NCBI GenBank assembly: GCA_025800245.1
Contig: JAOXSA010000197.1
Coordinates: 1-32,558 of the forward strand
Source: Amphritea sp.
GTDB taxonomy: Bacteria > Pseudomonadota > Gammaproteobacteria > Pseudomonadales > Balneatricaceae
Length of the DNA stretch: 32,558 nucleotides
Direction of reading: 5' to 3'
Shown here piece after piece: positions 1-8,364 of this stretch (the stretch's first letter is position 1; each line of letters opens with the position of its first letter). A program made the position numbers and the translations under genes. A model generated the notes under the pieces. The model made no database searches and was not told where the DNA came from. It saw only the letters and a list, made by a program, of their open reading frames with translations.

Positions 1-15
1 GGTTTGATTGGACTT

Positions 16-78
16 GTAGCGAGGCACGCCCTCGTGCCGACAAATCGTTTAAATCGGCACGGGGACGTGCCTCGCTAC
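16..78. repeat. Palindromic dispersed repeat, copy 1
   Basis: Two 25-base arms (16-40 and 54-78) are inverted repeats with two mismatches, around a 13-base loop. The outer arm begins GTAGCGAGGCACG. The same arm occurs as a perfect inverted repeat at 26309-26368, so this is a dispersed REP- or MITE-like element rather than a chance hairpin. It lies beyond the 3' end of the neighbouring minus-strand transporter gene and could also act as a terminator or mRNA-stabilising hairpin. Bases 1-15 and 79-136 show nothing else. Confidence 0.8.
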
Positions 79-136
79 CTGAAAGAAGCGTAGAAAATCC
101 GAACTAAGCTCAAATGCTTAAGTGAACGGCATTACC

Positions 137-1012
137 TTATAAAGGGCTCCTATTAAGGGCTTTAATCACCAGCGGCCAGATTGCACTGGCGATGATCAGC
201 ACCATACCAGCTAACGCCAGAGCGTTAGGTATCTCGGTAAAAAACCAGTAACCGAACAACACCGAATACAGCATCTTCGCGTATTCCACATTGGCGATCA
301 CATTTGCCTCACCCAGTTTATATGCCGTGACTCCCAGCCATTGAGCCAAAGATGAGATCACCCCGACCGCCAGCAGTAATCCCCACTCAGACAGCGTTGG
401 CCACTGCCACACCATCAGACTTGGCACCAGAGCAATCAACCCGACAAATATCGCCTGATAAGCCAGAAGCACTACCCGAGACTCGCTCTGAGCAATCTCA
501 CGTACACAAACAACGGCGATCGCCGCGCCCAACGCACCACCCAGACCAGACAGCAGAAACAGTAAAGGCGTATCGGAAAATACCGGCTGCACCACCAGTA
601 TCACCCCGGCAAAACCGACCAGAATCGTGAACCAGCGCGACCTGTTTACCCGCTCGGACAGAAACAATCCTGAAATCAGGGCAACAAACAGCACCTGAGT
701 GAATCCCAGCGCCGTGGCATCTGCCAGTGGGATATTACTGACGGTGAAAAAGCCCAGATAAAGGGCACAGAAGGCACCGGAAATACGCAACAGATGCAAA
801 GCTGGCCGTTGCGGTTTAATCAGCAGATCAATTGACCTCAGCATCGCCGGCGTCAGTAACGCAATAAAGACTATCTGTCTGGAGAGCAGGATCTGAAACA
901 GATCGATGCTTTCGTTCAACAGCCTGACCAATACGCCGACCAGAGTGAATAGCGCTGTTGATAGCAGCGCCAGAAATACACCTTTTGTCATTGTGGATAG
1001 ATACCGCTCCAA
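137..1012 (-). CDS. EamA/DMT-family membrane transporter
   Basis: This is a 291-residue, very hydrophobic protein with about ten membrane segments arranged as two EamA repeats, the size and layout of a drug/metabolite transporter (DMT) carrier. The substrate cannot be read from sequence; many relatives export amino acids or other small metabolites across the inner membrane. The start is a TTG at 1012, supported by an AGGA seven bases upstream. An ATG at 991 (residue 8) is the alternative, but its nearest GGAG lies 15 bases away. It is the first of three DMT genes here, and they are not close copies. It stands alone, with its 3' end facing the palindromic repeat at the window edge. The family call is firm and the function open. 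Confidence 0.85.
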   Translation of the reverse strand: MERYLSTMTKGVFLALLSTALFTLVGVLVRLLNESIDLFQILLSRQIVFIALLTPAMLRSIDLLIKPQRPALHLLRISGAFCALYLGFFTVSNIPLADATALGFTQVLFVALISGLFLSERVNRSRWFTILVGFAGVILVVQPVFSDTPLLFLLSGLGGALGAAIAVVCVREIAQSESRVVLLAYQAIFVGLIALVPSLMVWQWPTLSEWGLLLAVGVISSLAQWLGVTAYKLGEANVIANVEYAKMLYSVLFGYWFFTEIPNALALAGMVLIIASAIWPLVIKALNRSPL

Positions 1013-1250
1013 TGCAATTTCCTGCTGATTAATGACAAGGTTTCGATTATCTTATGCCGCATTGAGGAACAAGCCCCCAGCCAAACAAAGCAAAAAAGAA
1101 AATGGGGTTATTCGATCCATCCAAAGGAACTAACCTGAATCGACTTTGTCACTAGAGACCGAAGTCATGAAAAGATTATGCCGCTGCAGGACATACAACT
1201 GAAACCGGCTACTTTATCATGACCACTGTTCTGAATAACTGATTGAATTT

Positions 1251-1610
1251 ATGGCTACGCACTCTAATCGCACCCTCGCTTTATGCCTCGTTGTCACACT
1301 GGTGACGATGTGGTGCGTGCATGCCTTCACCAATATAGTTATTTCCCCTTCCGGCGCTGAAATAACACAGTCATCGCCGGATATGGCAGACCATGGTCAC
1401 AGCCACGAACCGCTTGTATCCCACACCGCCTTTGATATCGAACATCAGCACAACGGCCATACCGCCGATCACACTCACGATTCAGTGCAACTGACACCGG
1501 AAGCTGATCACGGGCCATTTGAGCTGTCTGCCGCGCCTCGCAGCACGGTCCCGGCTTTTCCACTTCCACCGCTGGATACCATAAAAAAGCCTCCGAGATT
1601 ATTGAGTTAA
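1251..1610 (+). CDS. Small His-rich membrane protein, possible metal-binding
   Basis: This is a 119-residue protein of no family I recognise. Residues 8-31 form one hydrophobic segment that could be a signal anchor. After it comes a His/Asp-rich stretch (about residues 45-85) with motifs such as HGHSH, HQHNGH and HTH, followed by a Pro-rich tail. Such clusters typically bind Zn, Ni, Co or Cu, so a periplasmic metal-binding role is inferred. No good ribosome binding site precedes the ATG. The next genes, after a 302-base structured gap, encode a HupE/UreJ-type membrane protein and a membrane anchor protein, which supports a metal-related role. A shadow ORF lies on the other strand, but the composition and membrane segment favour this one. 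Confidence 0.6.
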   Translation: MATHSNRTLALCLVVTLVTMWCVHAFTNIVISPSGAEITQSSPDMADHGHSHEPLVSHTAFDIEHQHNGHTADHTHDSVQLTPEADHGPFELSAAPRSTVPAFPLPPLDTIKKPPRLLS

Positions 1611-1645
1611 TGGAGCCTTCGAGTAAATCTGGCGCTTTCTCTGCG

Positions 1646-1839
1646 GGACGATAAAGCTGTCTTATACACGAAAGCGTGCGCAGGAAATGACTGATCCTTT
1701 TCTAGCGCGCTGACAACGTAGAAGACAGCTTTAGCGCCCGCCCTTTGGGGCTGTCAGAGCGCTCCGATCTCTGTGTACACGATTTTCGACATGCAACCAG
1801 CATGCCTGTAATCGTCGCCGTGAGCTCGAATCGCTCTGA
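1646..1839 (+). ncRNA. Candidate structured leader RNA upstream of the HupE-type gene
   Basis: The 302-base gap 1611-1912 has no coding potential that I can support, but it folds strongly. Hairpin 1 has arms 1652-1663 and 1722-1733 (12 perfect pairs), extended outward to 1646/1739 and inward to 1667/1718 with isolated mismatches. Inside it are 1673-1679 with 1705-1711 and 1682-1687 with 1698-1703. Hairpin 2 pairs 1754-1761 with 1832-1839, 1779-1784 with 1810-1815, and 1790-1794 with 1800-1804. The wobble pairs seen are G-U on the plus strand, in the sense of the downstream gene. Bases 1724-1729 could instead pair with 1750-1755, offering a switch. I do not see the conserved boxes of the cobalamin riboswitch, and it did not match the Mn (yybP-ykoY) or NiCo riboswitches as I remember them. 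Confidence 0.5.
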
Positions 1840-1912
1840 AAGCCAGAGGCGCGCCTGAGTTGCTCGCAGGCTCCTTCAACACACTCAATAACTCAATCTT
1901 TGAGGCTATACA

Positions 1913-2644
1913 ATGTACTTAAACTGTATCAGCGGTTTCGCTGCGCCTGCGCGCGCGCGCCGCAATATGCTGCTGTCGATGCTGGTAATTCTGCTGGCCT
2001 TCAGTATCGATACGGCCTTTGCTCACGGCGTTGCCGAAGGTGACAAAGGCTATATTCAAGAGATCAGCGGCGTAATGCTGCTGCCTTTCACCTATCTCGG
2101 CGCCAAACATATGGTGACCGGTTACGATCATCTCTTATTCCTGTTCGGGGTGATCTTTTTCCTCTACCGGCTCAAGGATGTCGGTATCTATGTCACGCTG
2201 TTTGCAGTTGGCCATTCTGTGACCCTGCTATTCGGCGTGCTCAACAGTATCAATGTCAGTTCCTATCTGGTGGACGCCGTCATCGGTTTCTCGGTGGTAT
2301 ACAAGGCTCTGGATAACCTGGGCGCGTTTCAGCGCTGGTTTGGTGTTCAACCCAATACCAAAGTTGCCACGCTGATCTTCGGCCTGATTCACGGCTTTGG
2401 TCTGGCCACTAAGATCCAGGACTTTGAGATCGCCGAGGATGGCCTTATCACCAACCTGATCGCGTTCAACGTCGGTGTCGAAATAGGCCAGCTACTGGCC
2501 CTCAGCCTGATACTTATTCTGATGGGCTACTGGCGCCGCTCTGGCAGTTTCTGGCGTCATGCCTATGGCGCAAACGTCGTGATGATGATGCTCGGTTTTA
2601 TGCTTATGGGTTATCAGCTCACCGGTCTGGCACTGAATATCTGA
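1913..2644 (+). CDS. HupE/UreJ-family membrane protein
   Basis: This is a 243-residue polytopic inner-membrane protein. It has an N-terminal signal-like segment (residues about 19-37, ending in AFA before a His-Gly) and family hallmarks: a GYDHLLFLFG motif, a GHSVTLLFG segment and an IHGFGLA motif. HupE/UreJ proteins are thought to carry nickel, cobalt or related metals; the His and Asp in these membrane motifs are the likely ligands. The start is set by a GAGG seven bases before the ATG; Met19 is an alternative. It is followed after 10 bases by a membrane-anchor gene, so the two probably form an operon. The long folded leader suggests post-transcriptional control. No hydrogenase or urease genes are nearby, so a general metal role is more likely than enzyme maturation. 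Confidence 0.8.
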   Translation: MYLNCISGFAAPARARRNMLLSMLVILLAFSIDTAFAHGVAEGDKGYIQEISGVMLLPFTYLGAKHMVTGYDHLLFLFGVIFFLYRLKDVGIYVTLFAVGHSVTLLFGVLNSINVSSYLVDAVIGFSVVYKALDNLGAFQRWFGVQPNTKVATLIFGLIHGFGLATKIQDFEIAEDGLITNLIAFNVGVEIGQLLALSLILILMGYWRRSGSFWRHAYGANVVMMMLGFMLMGYQLTGLALNI

Positions 2645-2654
2645 AGGAAAAATC

Positions 2655-3371
2655 ATGTTTAACACAAATATCCCAACTCAACAGGAGCTGCCAACTTCCG
2701 GTCAGCTGCTGCGCTCCACTGTTATCGCTTTTGTTGTTGCTATCGTTCTGCTGGTGACCACGGTACTGCCCGGTGAATACGGCATTGATCCTACGGGGAT
2801 TGGCCGTATGCTGGGTCTGACCGAAATGGGCGAAATAAAGGAACAACTGGCCGATGAGGCCGCCGCAGACCGGGCCGCCAGTGCCGCTAAACCAGCAGCG
2901 GCTGCTGAGCCTGCTGCACAACCTACGGTCTCCATTGCTGTGATTCCACAGGCTAAAGCTGAGCCTGCTCCGGTGAAAGTCGCCGCAGCAGTACAGACCG
3001 AAGCAACAGTGAAAAAAGCGGCACCAATCAAACCCACAACGCCGCTGAATCAGGACAGCATCACTTTTGAACTGCGTCCGGGTCAGGGTGCGGAAGTGAA
3101 ACTGGAGATGCGTAAAGGCGCTGAAGTGGAATTCAGCTGGAGCGCCAACGGCGGCAAGCTGAACTTTGATACCCACGGTGATCCTTACAATCCACCCAGC
3201 GGTTTTTACCATGGTTACGGCAAAGGCCGTTTTCAGCCGGGCGAGCAAGGTATCCTGAAAGCCGCTTTCGACGGCAATCATGGCTGGTTCTGGCGTAACC
3301 GGACCAAGGAAAACGTTACCCTGACGCTGTCAGTACAGGGTGACTTTATCGTAATGAAACGGGTGATCTAA
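2655..3371 (+). CDS. Single-pass transmembrane anchor protein with periplasmic domain
   Basis: This is a 238-residue protein with one membrane helix near the N terminus (residues about 22-42), an Ala/Pro-rich flexible linker (about 70-135, many AA, EPA and KPA repeats) and a C-terminal domain of about 100 residues rich in Gly, Asp, His and aromatics. The layout implies a globular periplasmic domain tethered to the inner membrane. Proteins of this type are often annotated only as 'transmembrane anchor protein' and often sit beside HupE/UreJ genes, as here (10-base gap, AAGGAAA binding site). It probably works with the upstream membrane protein in metal handling; that role is inferred. The C-terminal domain contains many candidate ligands, including the segment DTHGDPYNPP. 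Confidence 0.7.
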   Translation: MFNTNIPTQQELPTSGQLLRSTVIAFVVAIVLLVTTVLPGEYGIDPTGIGRMLGLTEMGEIKEQLADEAAADRAASAAKPAAAAEPAAQPTVSIAVIPQAKAEPAPVKVAAAVQTEATVKKAAPIKPTTPLNQDSITFELRPGQGAEVKLEMRKGAEVEFSWSANGGKLNFDTHGDPYNPPSGFYHGYGKGRFQPGEQGILKAAFDGNHGWFWRNRTKENVTLTLSVQGDFIVMKRVI

Positions 3372-3376
3372 CCGCT

Positions 3377-3403
3377 ACTGCCGCCTGCTATGCGGGCGGC
3401 AGT
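3377..3403. terminator. Shared hairpin between convergent genes
   Basis: Arms 3377-3385 (ACTGCCGCC) and 3395-3403 are a perfect 9-bp inverted repeat with a 9-base loop, followed on the plus strand by TTATT. It spans the stop codon of the minus-strand c-di-GMP gene and lies six bases after the stop of the plus-strand gene. It probably ends plus-strand transcription and may work in both directions. The T tract is short. Confidence 0.6.
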
Positions 3404-6285
3404 TTATTCCCGGAAATATCGGCAGAACCTGATAACAAAGAATCAATATCATGCGCCGGTACAGCCTTAGAAAACAGGAATCCCTGCGCTTTATCACAGC
3501 CACGCTGCTGCAGATAAGTCTGCTGCTGTTCTGTCTCTACTCCTTCCGCAACCACATTAAGATCCAGGCTATGGGCAACATAGATCAGTGAAGAGGTAAT
3601 GGCTGCGTCGTCACTGTCGTCCGGCAGGCCATCGATAAAACTGCGATCAATTTTAAGTTCATCTACCGGAAAGCTCTTCAGAAAGGTCAGGCTGGAGTAG
3701 CCGGTACCAAAGTCATCCAGCGAGATTCTGATCCCCATATTACGGATCTCACTCAGCACCTGGATGGTATTTTCCATATTTCCCATCAGCGCCGTTTCAG
3801 TGATTTCAATGATCAGGTACTGTGCCGGCAGGCCGCTGCTCTGCAGTGCTTCATGAATAACAGCAGCCAGCTTGGAATAGCGCAATTGCCGGGTCGATAT
3901 ATTGATCGCCACCGATACCGGCATCCCCTTCGCCAGCCAACTGGCTGCGTCATCACAGGCTCGTTGAATGATCCAGCTGCCCAGTTCGATAATCTGTCCG
4001 GACTCCTCGGCAACCGGGATAAACTGATTCGGCGGAATCAGAGAGCCATCCGCCTGACGCCAGCGAATCAGCGCCTCAACACTCTCAATCCGGCCCGTTT
4101 CCAGGCTCAGCTGAGGCTGATAATGCAGGGTAAACTCATTATTACTCAGGCCAGCGCGAATGCGCGCTTCCATTTCCATTCTCAGCGTCACCCGCTGATT
4201 CATCTCCTGAGTGAAGAACTGGAAGTTATCACGGCCCTCATGCTTGGCATGATAAAGCGCGGTATCGGCATTTTTCAGAAGCGCTTCAACGCTGTCGCCA
4301 TCATCTGGCGCGACCGCGATCCCCAGACTGCATGTCAGTACCAGTACTTCTTTGTTATACAGAATTGGCTGGGCAACGGTCTCAAGAATCCGTTCGGACA
4401 GATGTGCCGCAGGGGTAAGCATATCGCCGCTGTGTTTAACCAGCAGTACAAACTCATCACCACCGATACGACTGACGGTATCGCCTTCACGTACACAGGC
4501 TTTGAGTCGCTTGGCTATCTCGATCAGTACCGCATCACCTGCAGCGTGCCCCAGCGAATCGTTAATGTTCTTGAAGTGATCAAGGTCGACAAAAATGACC
4601 GCCAGCTTTTCAGCTTTATTCCGGTGTACCTCAGCCAGTTGCTGTGACAACCGGTCGGATAACATACGTCGGTTAGGCAGATCAGTCAGAGTATCGTAGT
4701 CCGCCAGATAACTCAGACGTTCTTCATACTGCTTACGATGACTGATATCGCTGAATGTGGCGATATGATTCAGGATCTTGCCTGTCTCATCCCGATAAAG
4801 AGTGAGCGATAACCATTCGGGATAGAGCTCACCATTCTTGCGCCGGTTCCAGATCTCTCCCTGCCAGGTCCCCTCTTTAAGCAGGGTACGCCAGAGTTGC
4901 TTATAGAACGACGCATCATGCTTGCCGGACGCAAGTTTTCGGGGATGCTGCCCAAGAATTTCCTCAGCGGTATAACCGGTGATTCGGGTAAATGCCTCAT
5001 TGACTTCAATGATCCGGTTATCGGCATCCGTAACCAGTATCCCCTCCGAAGCACTGGTCACAATCCGGGCGCTGATCTCCATCGATTTCGCATTGTCTTC
5101 CAGTGTCTGCTGACGGCTCTCAATTTCAGCATGGTAAGCATTAAACAGTTTCCGGATCCAACGGCTGAACAGCATCGATATCACAATGGCGATAGTGCCA
5201 AAGACACCAAACGCGATTAACAATTTATAGATATGCTGCTGAAGGTGGTTATCCAGTTTCTCTTGCCGCTGCATGATCAGGTTGTTCAGATCATCGGGAT
5301 AAAAGCCGGTAACTATGATCCAGCCCCACACCGGTAACGGCTTCACATAACCAACCTTGCTCATCACCGGATCACCATTCGGAAGGTACCAGTCATACTC
5401 AAGGAAGCCGCCTCCCTCCCTGGCTTTATCCACAATGTGGGAGATGGTTTTACCGTCCCGGTCATTCATCATCGAAAAGTGCGTACCTTCAAGGTGCGGT
5501 GCACCGGCACTTTTTAGCAAAGTGCCATCATCGGCTATCACTGCTATATAACCGTTCCGGCCAAAGCGAAGTTGTGCCAGACGTTCCAGCTCTGGTTGCT
5601 GCAGATCCTGCTCTATACGGTAAAGGTAATCGCCGGTGCCGATGATCCAGTCGTAAGGCTCAAACTTCTGTACATAGGCCAGCTTATCCATCATAAAAGC
5701 GTTACTGCCCGGCGGGAACCAGCGGTATTTCGAAAAGCCCCGGCCTTCCGGATTGCGGACCGCGTCAATCAGCCCACGCATGATGTAATGCCCGGTATCA
5801 TCCTGATTATCGATCAGTGACTTACCTTCCAGATGCGGCGCTGTTGGCAGCAGAACACAGTTGCCTTCCATATCATCCACGAACAGATAGCCCCGGCCAC
5901 CGAAGAAACGTATATCCCTGAGGGTTTCGATAATCAGATACCGCAACTCTGGCTCAGGCATCCCATCTCTGTTCTGGTTGTATAACGACCAGGCAACGCT
6001 TATCGCCTGCTCTACCTGACTGCGGGACTGGGCTTGAAGCACCTGCTCAGCCTGACTATAAGCAAACTGAACATGCTCGGCGGCATCGTCAGCTTCGGCG
6101 ACGATTCGCTGACGCTGCTCTTCAAGAATCTGATTACGGAGGTCATTAAATTCCTGCTCGGCAGCGATATGCTGCATGATCAGAAAATACGCCAGAAGAA
6201 AAACGAAGATGAGGAAGACGATGCCAAGCACGCCCCACATCAGATACTGGGGGAAATTATAGGAGCGTTTTTCCAGGTACTGCAT
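3388..6285 (-). CDS. Membrane c-di-GMP enzyme: double Cache, PAS, GGDEF, EAL
   Basis: This is a 965-residue sensor enzyme. A membrane helix (about 17-37) leads to a periplasmic region with two Cache-type domains, each with a GRGYLFV- or GRNGYIAV-like segment (about 65-345). A second helix (about 353-375) is followed by a PAS domain (about 405-515), then GGDEF and EAL domains. The diguanylate cyclase site is intact (SRIGGDEF, first G near residue 608), and an inhibitory RxxD site (REGD) sits five residues before GGDEF. The phosphodiesterase domain also looks intact (EALIRW near 736, later EITE and DDFGTGYSSL). It could therefore make or degrade c-di-GMP in response to a periplasmic ligand, perhaps a small carboxylate or amino acid, as for many Cache sensors. 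It stands alone, so its output target is unknown. Confidence 0.92.
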   Translation of the reverse strand: MQYLEKRSYNFPQYLMWGVLGIVFLIFVFLLAYFLIMQHIAAEQEFNDLRNQILEEQRQRIVAEADDAAEHVQFAYSQAEQVLQAQSRSQVEQAISVAWSLYNQNRDGMPEPELRYLIIETLRDIRFFGGRGYLFVDDMEGNCVLLPTAPHLEGKSLIDNQDDTGHYIMRGLIDAVRNPEGRGFSKYRWFPPGSNAFMMDKLAYVQKFEPYDWIIGTGDYLYRIEQDLQQPELERLAQLRFGRNGYIAVIADDGTLLKSAGAPHLEGTHFSMMNDRDGKTISHIVDKAREGGGFLEYDWYLPNGDPVMSKVGYVKPLPVWGWIIVTGFYPDDLNNLIMQRQEKLDNHLQQHIYKLLIAFGVFGTIAIVISMLFSRWIRKLFNAYHAEIESRQQTLEDNAKSMEISARIVTSASEGILVTDADNRIIEVNEAFTRITGYTAEEILGQHPRKLASGKHDASFYKQLWRTLLKEGTWQGEIWNRRKNGELYPEWLSLTLYRDETGKILNHIATFSDISHRKQYEERLSYLADYDTLTDLPNRRMLSDRLSQQLAEVHRNKAEKLAVIFVDLDHFKNINDSLGHAAGDAVLIEIAKRLKACVREGDTVSRIGGDEFVLLVKHSGDMLTPAAHLSERILETVAQPILYNKEVLVLTCSLGIAVAPDDGDSVEALLKNADTALYHAKHEGRDNFQFFTQEMNQRVTLRMEMEARIRAGLSNNEFTLHYQPQLSLETGRIESVEALIRWRQADGSLIPPNQFIPVAEESGQIIELGSWIIQRACDDAASWLAKGMPVSVAINISTRQLRYSKLAAVIHEALQSSGLPAQYLIIEITETALMGNMENTIQVLSEIRNMGIRISLDDFGTGYSSLTFLKSFPVDELKIDRSFIDGLPDDSDDAAITSSLIYVAHSLDLNVVAEGVETEQQQTYLQQRGCDKAQGFLFSKAVPAHDIDSLLSGSADISGNKLPPA

Positions 6286-6528
6286 TCAGCTACTCAAAGA
6301 TATGGCTACTACCGCTTAGCCAGAGATTAAGAGTTGCGTTCCTGATTGCTACTCTGCTACTTCAAAGATACATAAGTACAGGCAGAATAATTTAATAACC
6401 TTACGAAGGCTATGGTTAGAAGCGCCAGAACAGGCGCTAAGTCCCCAAAATAGTGCATTTGCCCGCGCTCGGACATAAACAGATCGCAGGATTTGAGAAA
6501 CCATCAATGAGTCAGACAGGCCATCTGT

Positions 6529-6553
6529 GCCGCCCCTTTTTTACAGGGGCGGC
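6529..6553. terminator. GC-rich hairpin after the lipoprotein gene
   Basis: GCCGCCCC at 6529-6536 pairs with GGGGCGGC at 6546-6553 around a 9-base loop. It lies 13 bases beyond the stop codon of the minus-strand lipoprotein gene. On the minus strand no T tract follows, so it may be a factor-dependent or mRNA-end hairpin. The rest of 6286-6566 holds only a small hairpin, 6421-6426 with 6433-6438, upstream of the c-di-GMP gene. Confidence 0.45.
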
Positions 6554-6566
6554 TTTCAGTCAAACC

Positions 6567-7634
6567 TCACTGACACTGTCCGGAGGAGGAGTTACCGCAG
6601 CTGATCAGGTCGAGGACATCTTCGTTATCCAGATATCCTGTGTGCGCGGTCAATGGATTTTCCACCAGCGTCAGCCAGGTATTAGCATTACTGACAAAGA
6701 CATTCATGACATCCAGATCATTGTAGTCCGTTGGATCGATAGGATAACTCAGCAGATCATTCGGATCTGTAAAGGCAACAATGTCCGGCCCCTTTACCGC
6801 TTTAGAAGGCTTGCGGAATAACCGGAAAATATCTGACAGGTCACCTTTTACCTGATTCTGCAGTCCGTCTGACTCCAGACTGTAAAGGGCCATCAATTGA
6901 GGATGCACAGTACAACCAGAAGCACCATCGCTGAAGTTCAGCAGAGGTAACTGATTGGATACCAGAAAGATCGTTTTCGACTGTTGAAGTGTATTAATCC
7001 GCTCAGCAGCAGATAACGTAGTTTTATTTCCGTCTGTTTCTTTGCAGTACAGCGTGTCCCGGAGCACTTTACTGCCAAGACTCTCGCTTAGAAGATAAAC
7101 CGGTTTATCCGGTGAAGGCTGAGCCTGCTGCAGAATATCGTCCAGCAGATGCCGCATATTGTTTCTGATCCGCTCTCCTTCCCGCCCCAGATAAAGGGTC
7201 ACGTCAGAGAGGCACTGATTCATCAGAACATCTTTACCCAGAGCGTTGAACCGCCCCCGCTTCTGATAGGATTGATCCGGTAAATTAATCTTATAGGGCT
7301 GAAGAGCACTGGAATAATTCAACGCGTAGATATTCAGCGTAAAGTTCTCAGAAACTCTTTTATACCTTTCAGCGAAAATATTATCCCGACCTGTAAGATC
7401 GCCATCTATTTCAGTTTTCTGCAGCCCCAGACGCTCAGAAATACTATCGACTTTGTCAGCCGCCCATCCGGAATTATGGTCACACATACCGTGTAACATT
7501 ATCAGCGTTGCCGAGCGGGCTTCTGACTGCAGCCCACTGAAGCTGAGATTGCCTTCACTGACAGGAGGTGAATAAGGCTTAGAACCGCATGCGCTAAGTA
7601 AAACAGAAAGGAGTATTATCAAAGAATATTTCAT
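6567..7634 (-). CDS. Lipoprotein with alpha/beta-hydrolase-like motifs
   Basis: This is a 355-residue protein starting at the ATG at 7634; a longer form beginning at 7652 would delay the signal sequence and has no better binding site. Residues 1-16 form a lipoprotein signal with lipobox LSAC (Cys16), so the protein is lipid-anchored, probably in the outer membrane. An LIMLHGM segment near residue 48 resembles an alpha/beta-hydrolase oxyanion strand. LLSESLGS near residue 190 resembles a nucleophile elbow with Ser in place of the first Gly. These suggest an esterase or lipase-like fold, but the catalytic His and acid cannot be assigned by eye. It lies 62 bases downstream of the yceI-like gene on the same strand and may be co-transcribed. 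Confidence 0.7.
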   Translation of the reverse strand: MKYSLIILLSVLLSACGSKPYSPPVSEGNLSFSGLQSEARSATLIMLHGMCDHNSGWAADKVDSISERLGLQKTEIDGDLTGRDNIFAERYKRVSENFTLNIYALNYSSALQPYKINLPDQSYQKRGRFNALGKDVLMNQCLSDVTLYLGREGERIRNNMRHLLDDILQQAQPSPDKPVYLLSESLGSKVLRDTLYCKETDGNKTTLSAAERINTLQQSKTIFLVSNQLPLLNFSDGASGCTVHPQLMALYSLESDGLQNQVKGDLSDIFRLFRKPSKAVKGPDIVAFTDPNDLLSYPIDPTDYNDLDVMNVFVSNANTWLTLVENPLTAHTGYLDNEDVLDLISCGNSSSGQCQ

Positions 7635-7696
7635 TGTTCCATCCATAGACAATTGGCGGGCACACCAGAGCTCCGAGCCCGCACCAGAAGTTAAGA

Positions 7697-8290
7697 CTAT
7701 TTCAGTTCAAACACCAGGCTGAAAGTCACCGGCACCGCCTGAGAGATAGCCGGTAATCCGGCGATTTCCCGCAGGGCTTCAACGCCACCATCCAGACCAA
7801 AATCAGCCGCCTGAACTACCACGGGAGAGGCACTGCTCACCAATAAGCGGTTGTCCGATAATTTATAGATATTCAGCGTGGCGGGCAGAGCCTTTTCTGT
7901 TCCGAACAAAGACAGCATTCCCTCGGCGCTGATCTGTTGCCGGGCCCCGGCGGGCATCATTTTCAGCCCTTCAGCATCCACCATCAGACTGTATGTTGCT
8001 GAAGTGAACTTTGCAGTATCGAACAGCATACTCTGCATCCGCTCATCCCGGATACCGATGCCAGTATTCACCGATGTCAGATCCAGCATCAGCTCGGCTT
8101 TACCCTTATCGTCGATCTGCCCTGATACCCGGTTAAAGGTGTGGGTTTCATAGACGTGGTTTTTCTTGATCGAGGCGAAGTTAAAGTCGGATTCAGAAGG
8201 GTTAAGCATCCACCCAGCCTGAGCCAGAGCAGCGACGCCCCAGGCAAGGCAACCAATGAAGGTCGATTTAATAGTCAGCACAGATTTCAT
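7697..8290 (-). CDS. YceI-family periplasmic protein
   Basis: This is a 197-residue protein with a Sec signal peptide (residues 1-25, ending AQA before GW) and one YceI domain, recognisable from the pattern of N-terminal Trp, SDFNFASIKKNHVYETH, the middle RDERMQSMLFDTAKF segment and the repeated beta strands. YceI proteins are lipocalin-like beta barrels that bind isoprenoid or other amphipathic molecules in the periplasm. The start is supported by AAGGA six bases before the ATG. The lipoprotein gene follows on the same strand. A b561-type cytochrome, a frequent neighbour of YceI, is present in the window but about 16 kb away. The physiological ligand is unknown. Confidence 0.88.
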   Translation of the reverse strand: MKSVLTIKSTFIGCLAWGVAALAQAGWMLNPSESDFNFASIKKNHVYETHTFNRVSGQIDDKGKAELMLDLTSVNTGIGIRDERMQSMLFDTAKFTSATYSLMVDAEGLKMMPAGARQQISAEGMLSLFGTEKALPATLNIYKLSDNRLLVSSASPVVVQAADFGLDGGVEALREIAGLPAISQAVPVTFSLVFELK

Positions 8291-8364
8291 GGACAGTCCT
8301 TATCTTTATGATTTCGTTCCCTAAACGTAGATCATCCGCTGGGGAAAGGAAAACATCTGTTTAA

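Noticed and set aside
1611-1912. Cobalamin, Mn or NiCo riboswitch
   Set aside because: No B12 box and no match by eye to the conserved loop sequences of these classes; reported only as an unassigned structured leader.
2619-3281. 220-residue minus-strand ORF
   Set aside because: Antisense to the anchor-protein gene, which has a membrane helix, linker and binding site; this one has Cys/Phe-rich shadow composition.
3853-4647. 264-residue plus-strand ORF
   Set aside because: Lies wholly inside the GGDEF/EAL gene on the other strand, whose motifs are intact; composition is that of a shadow frame.
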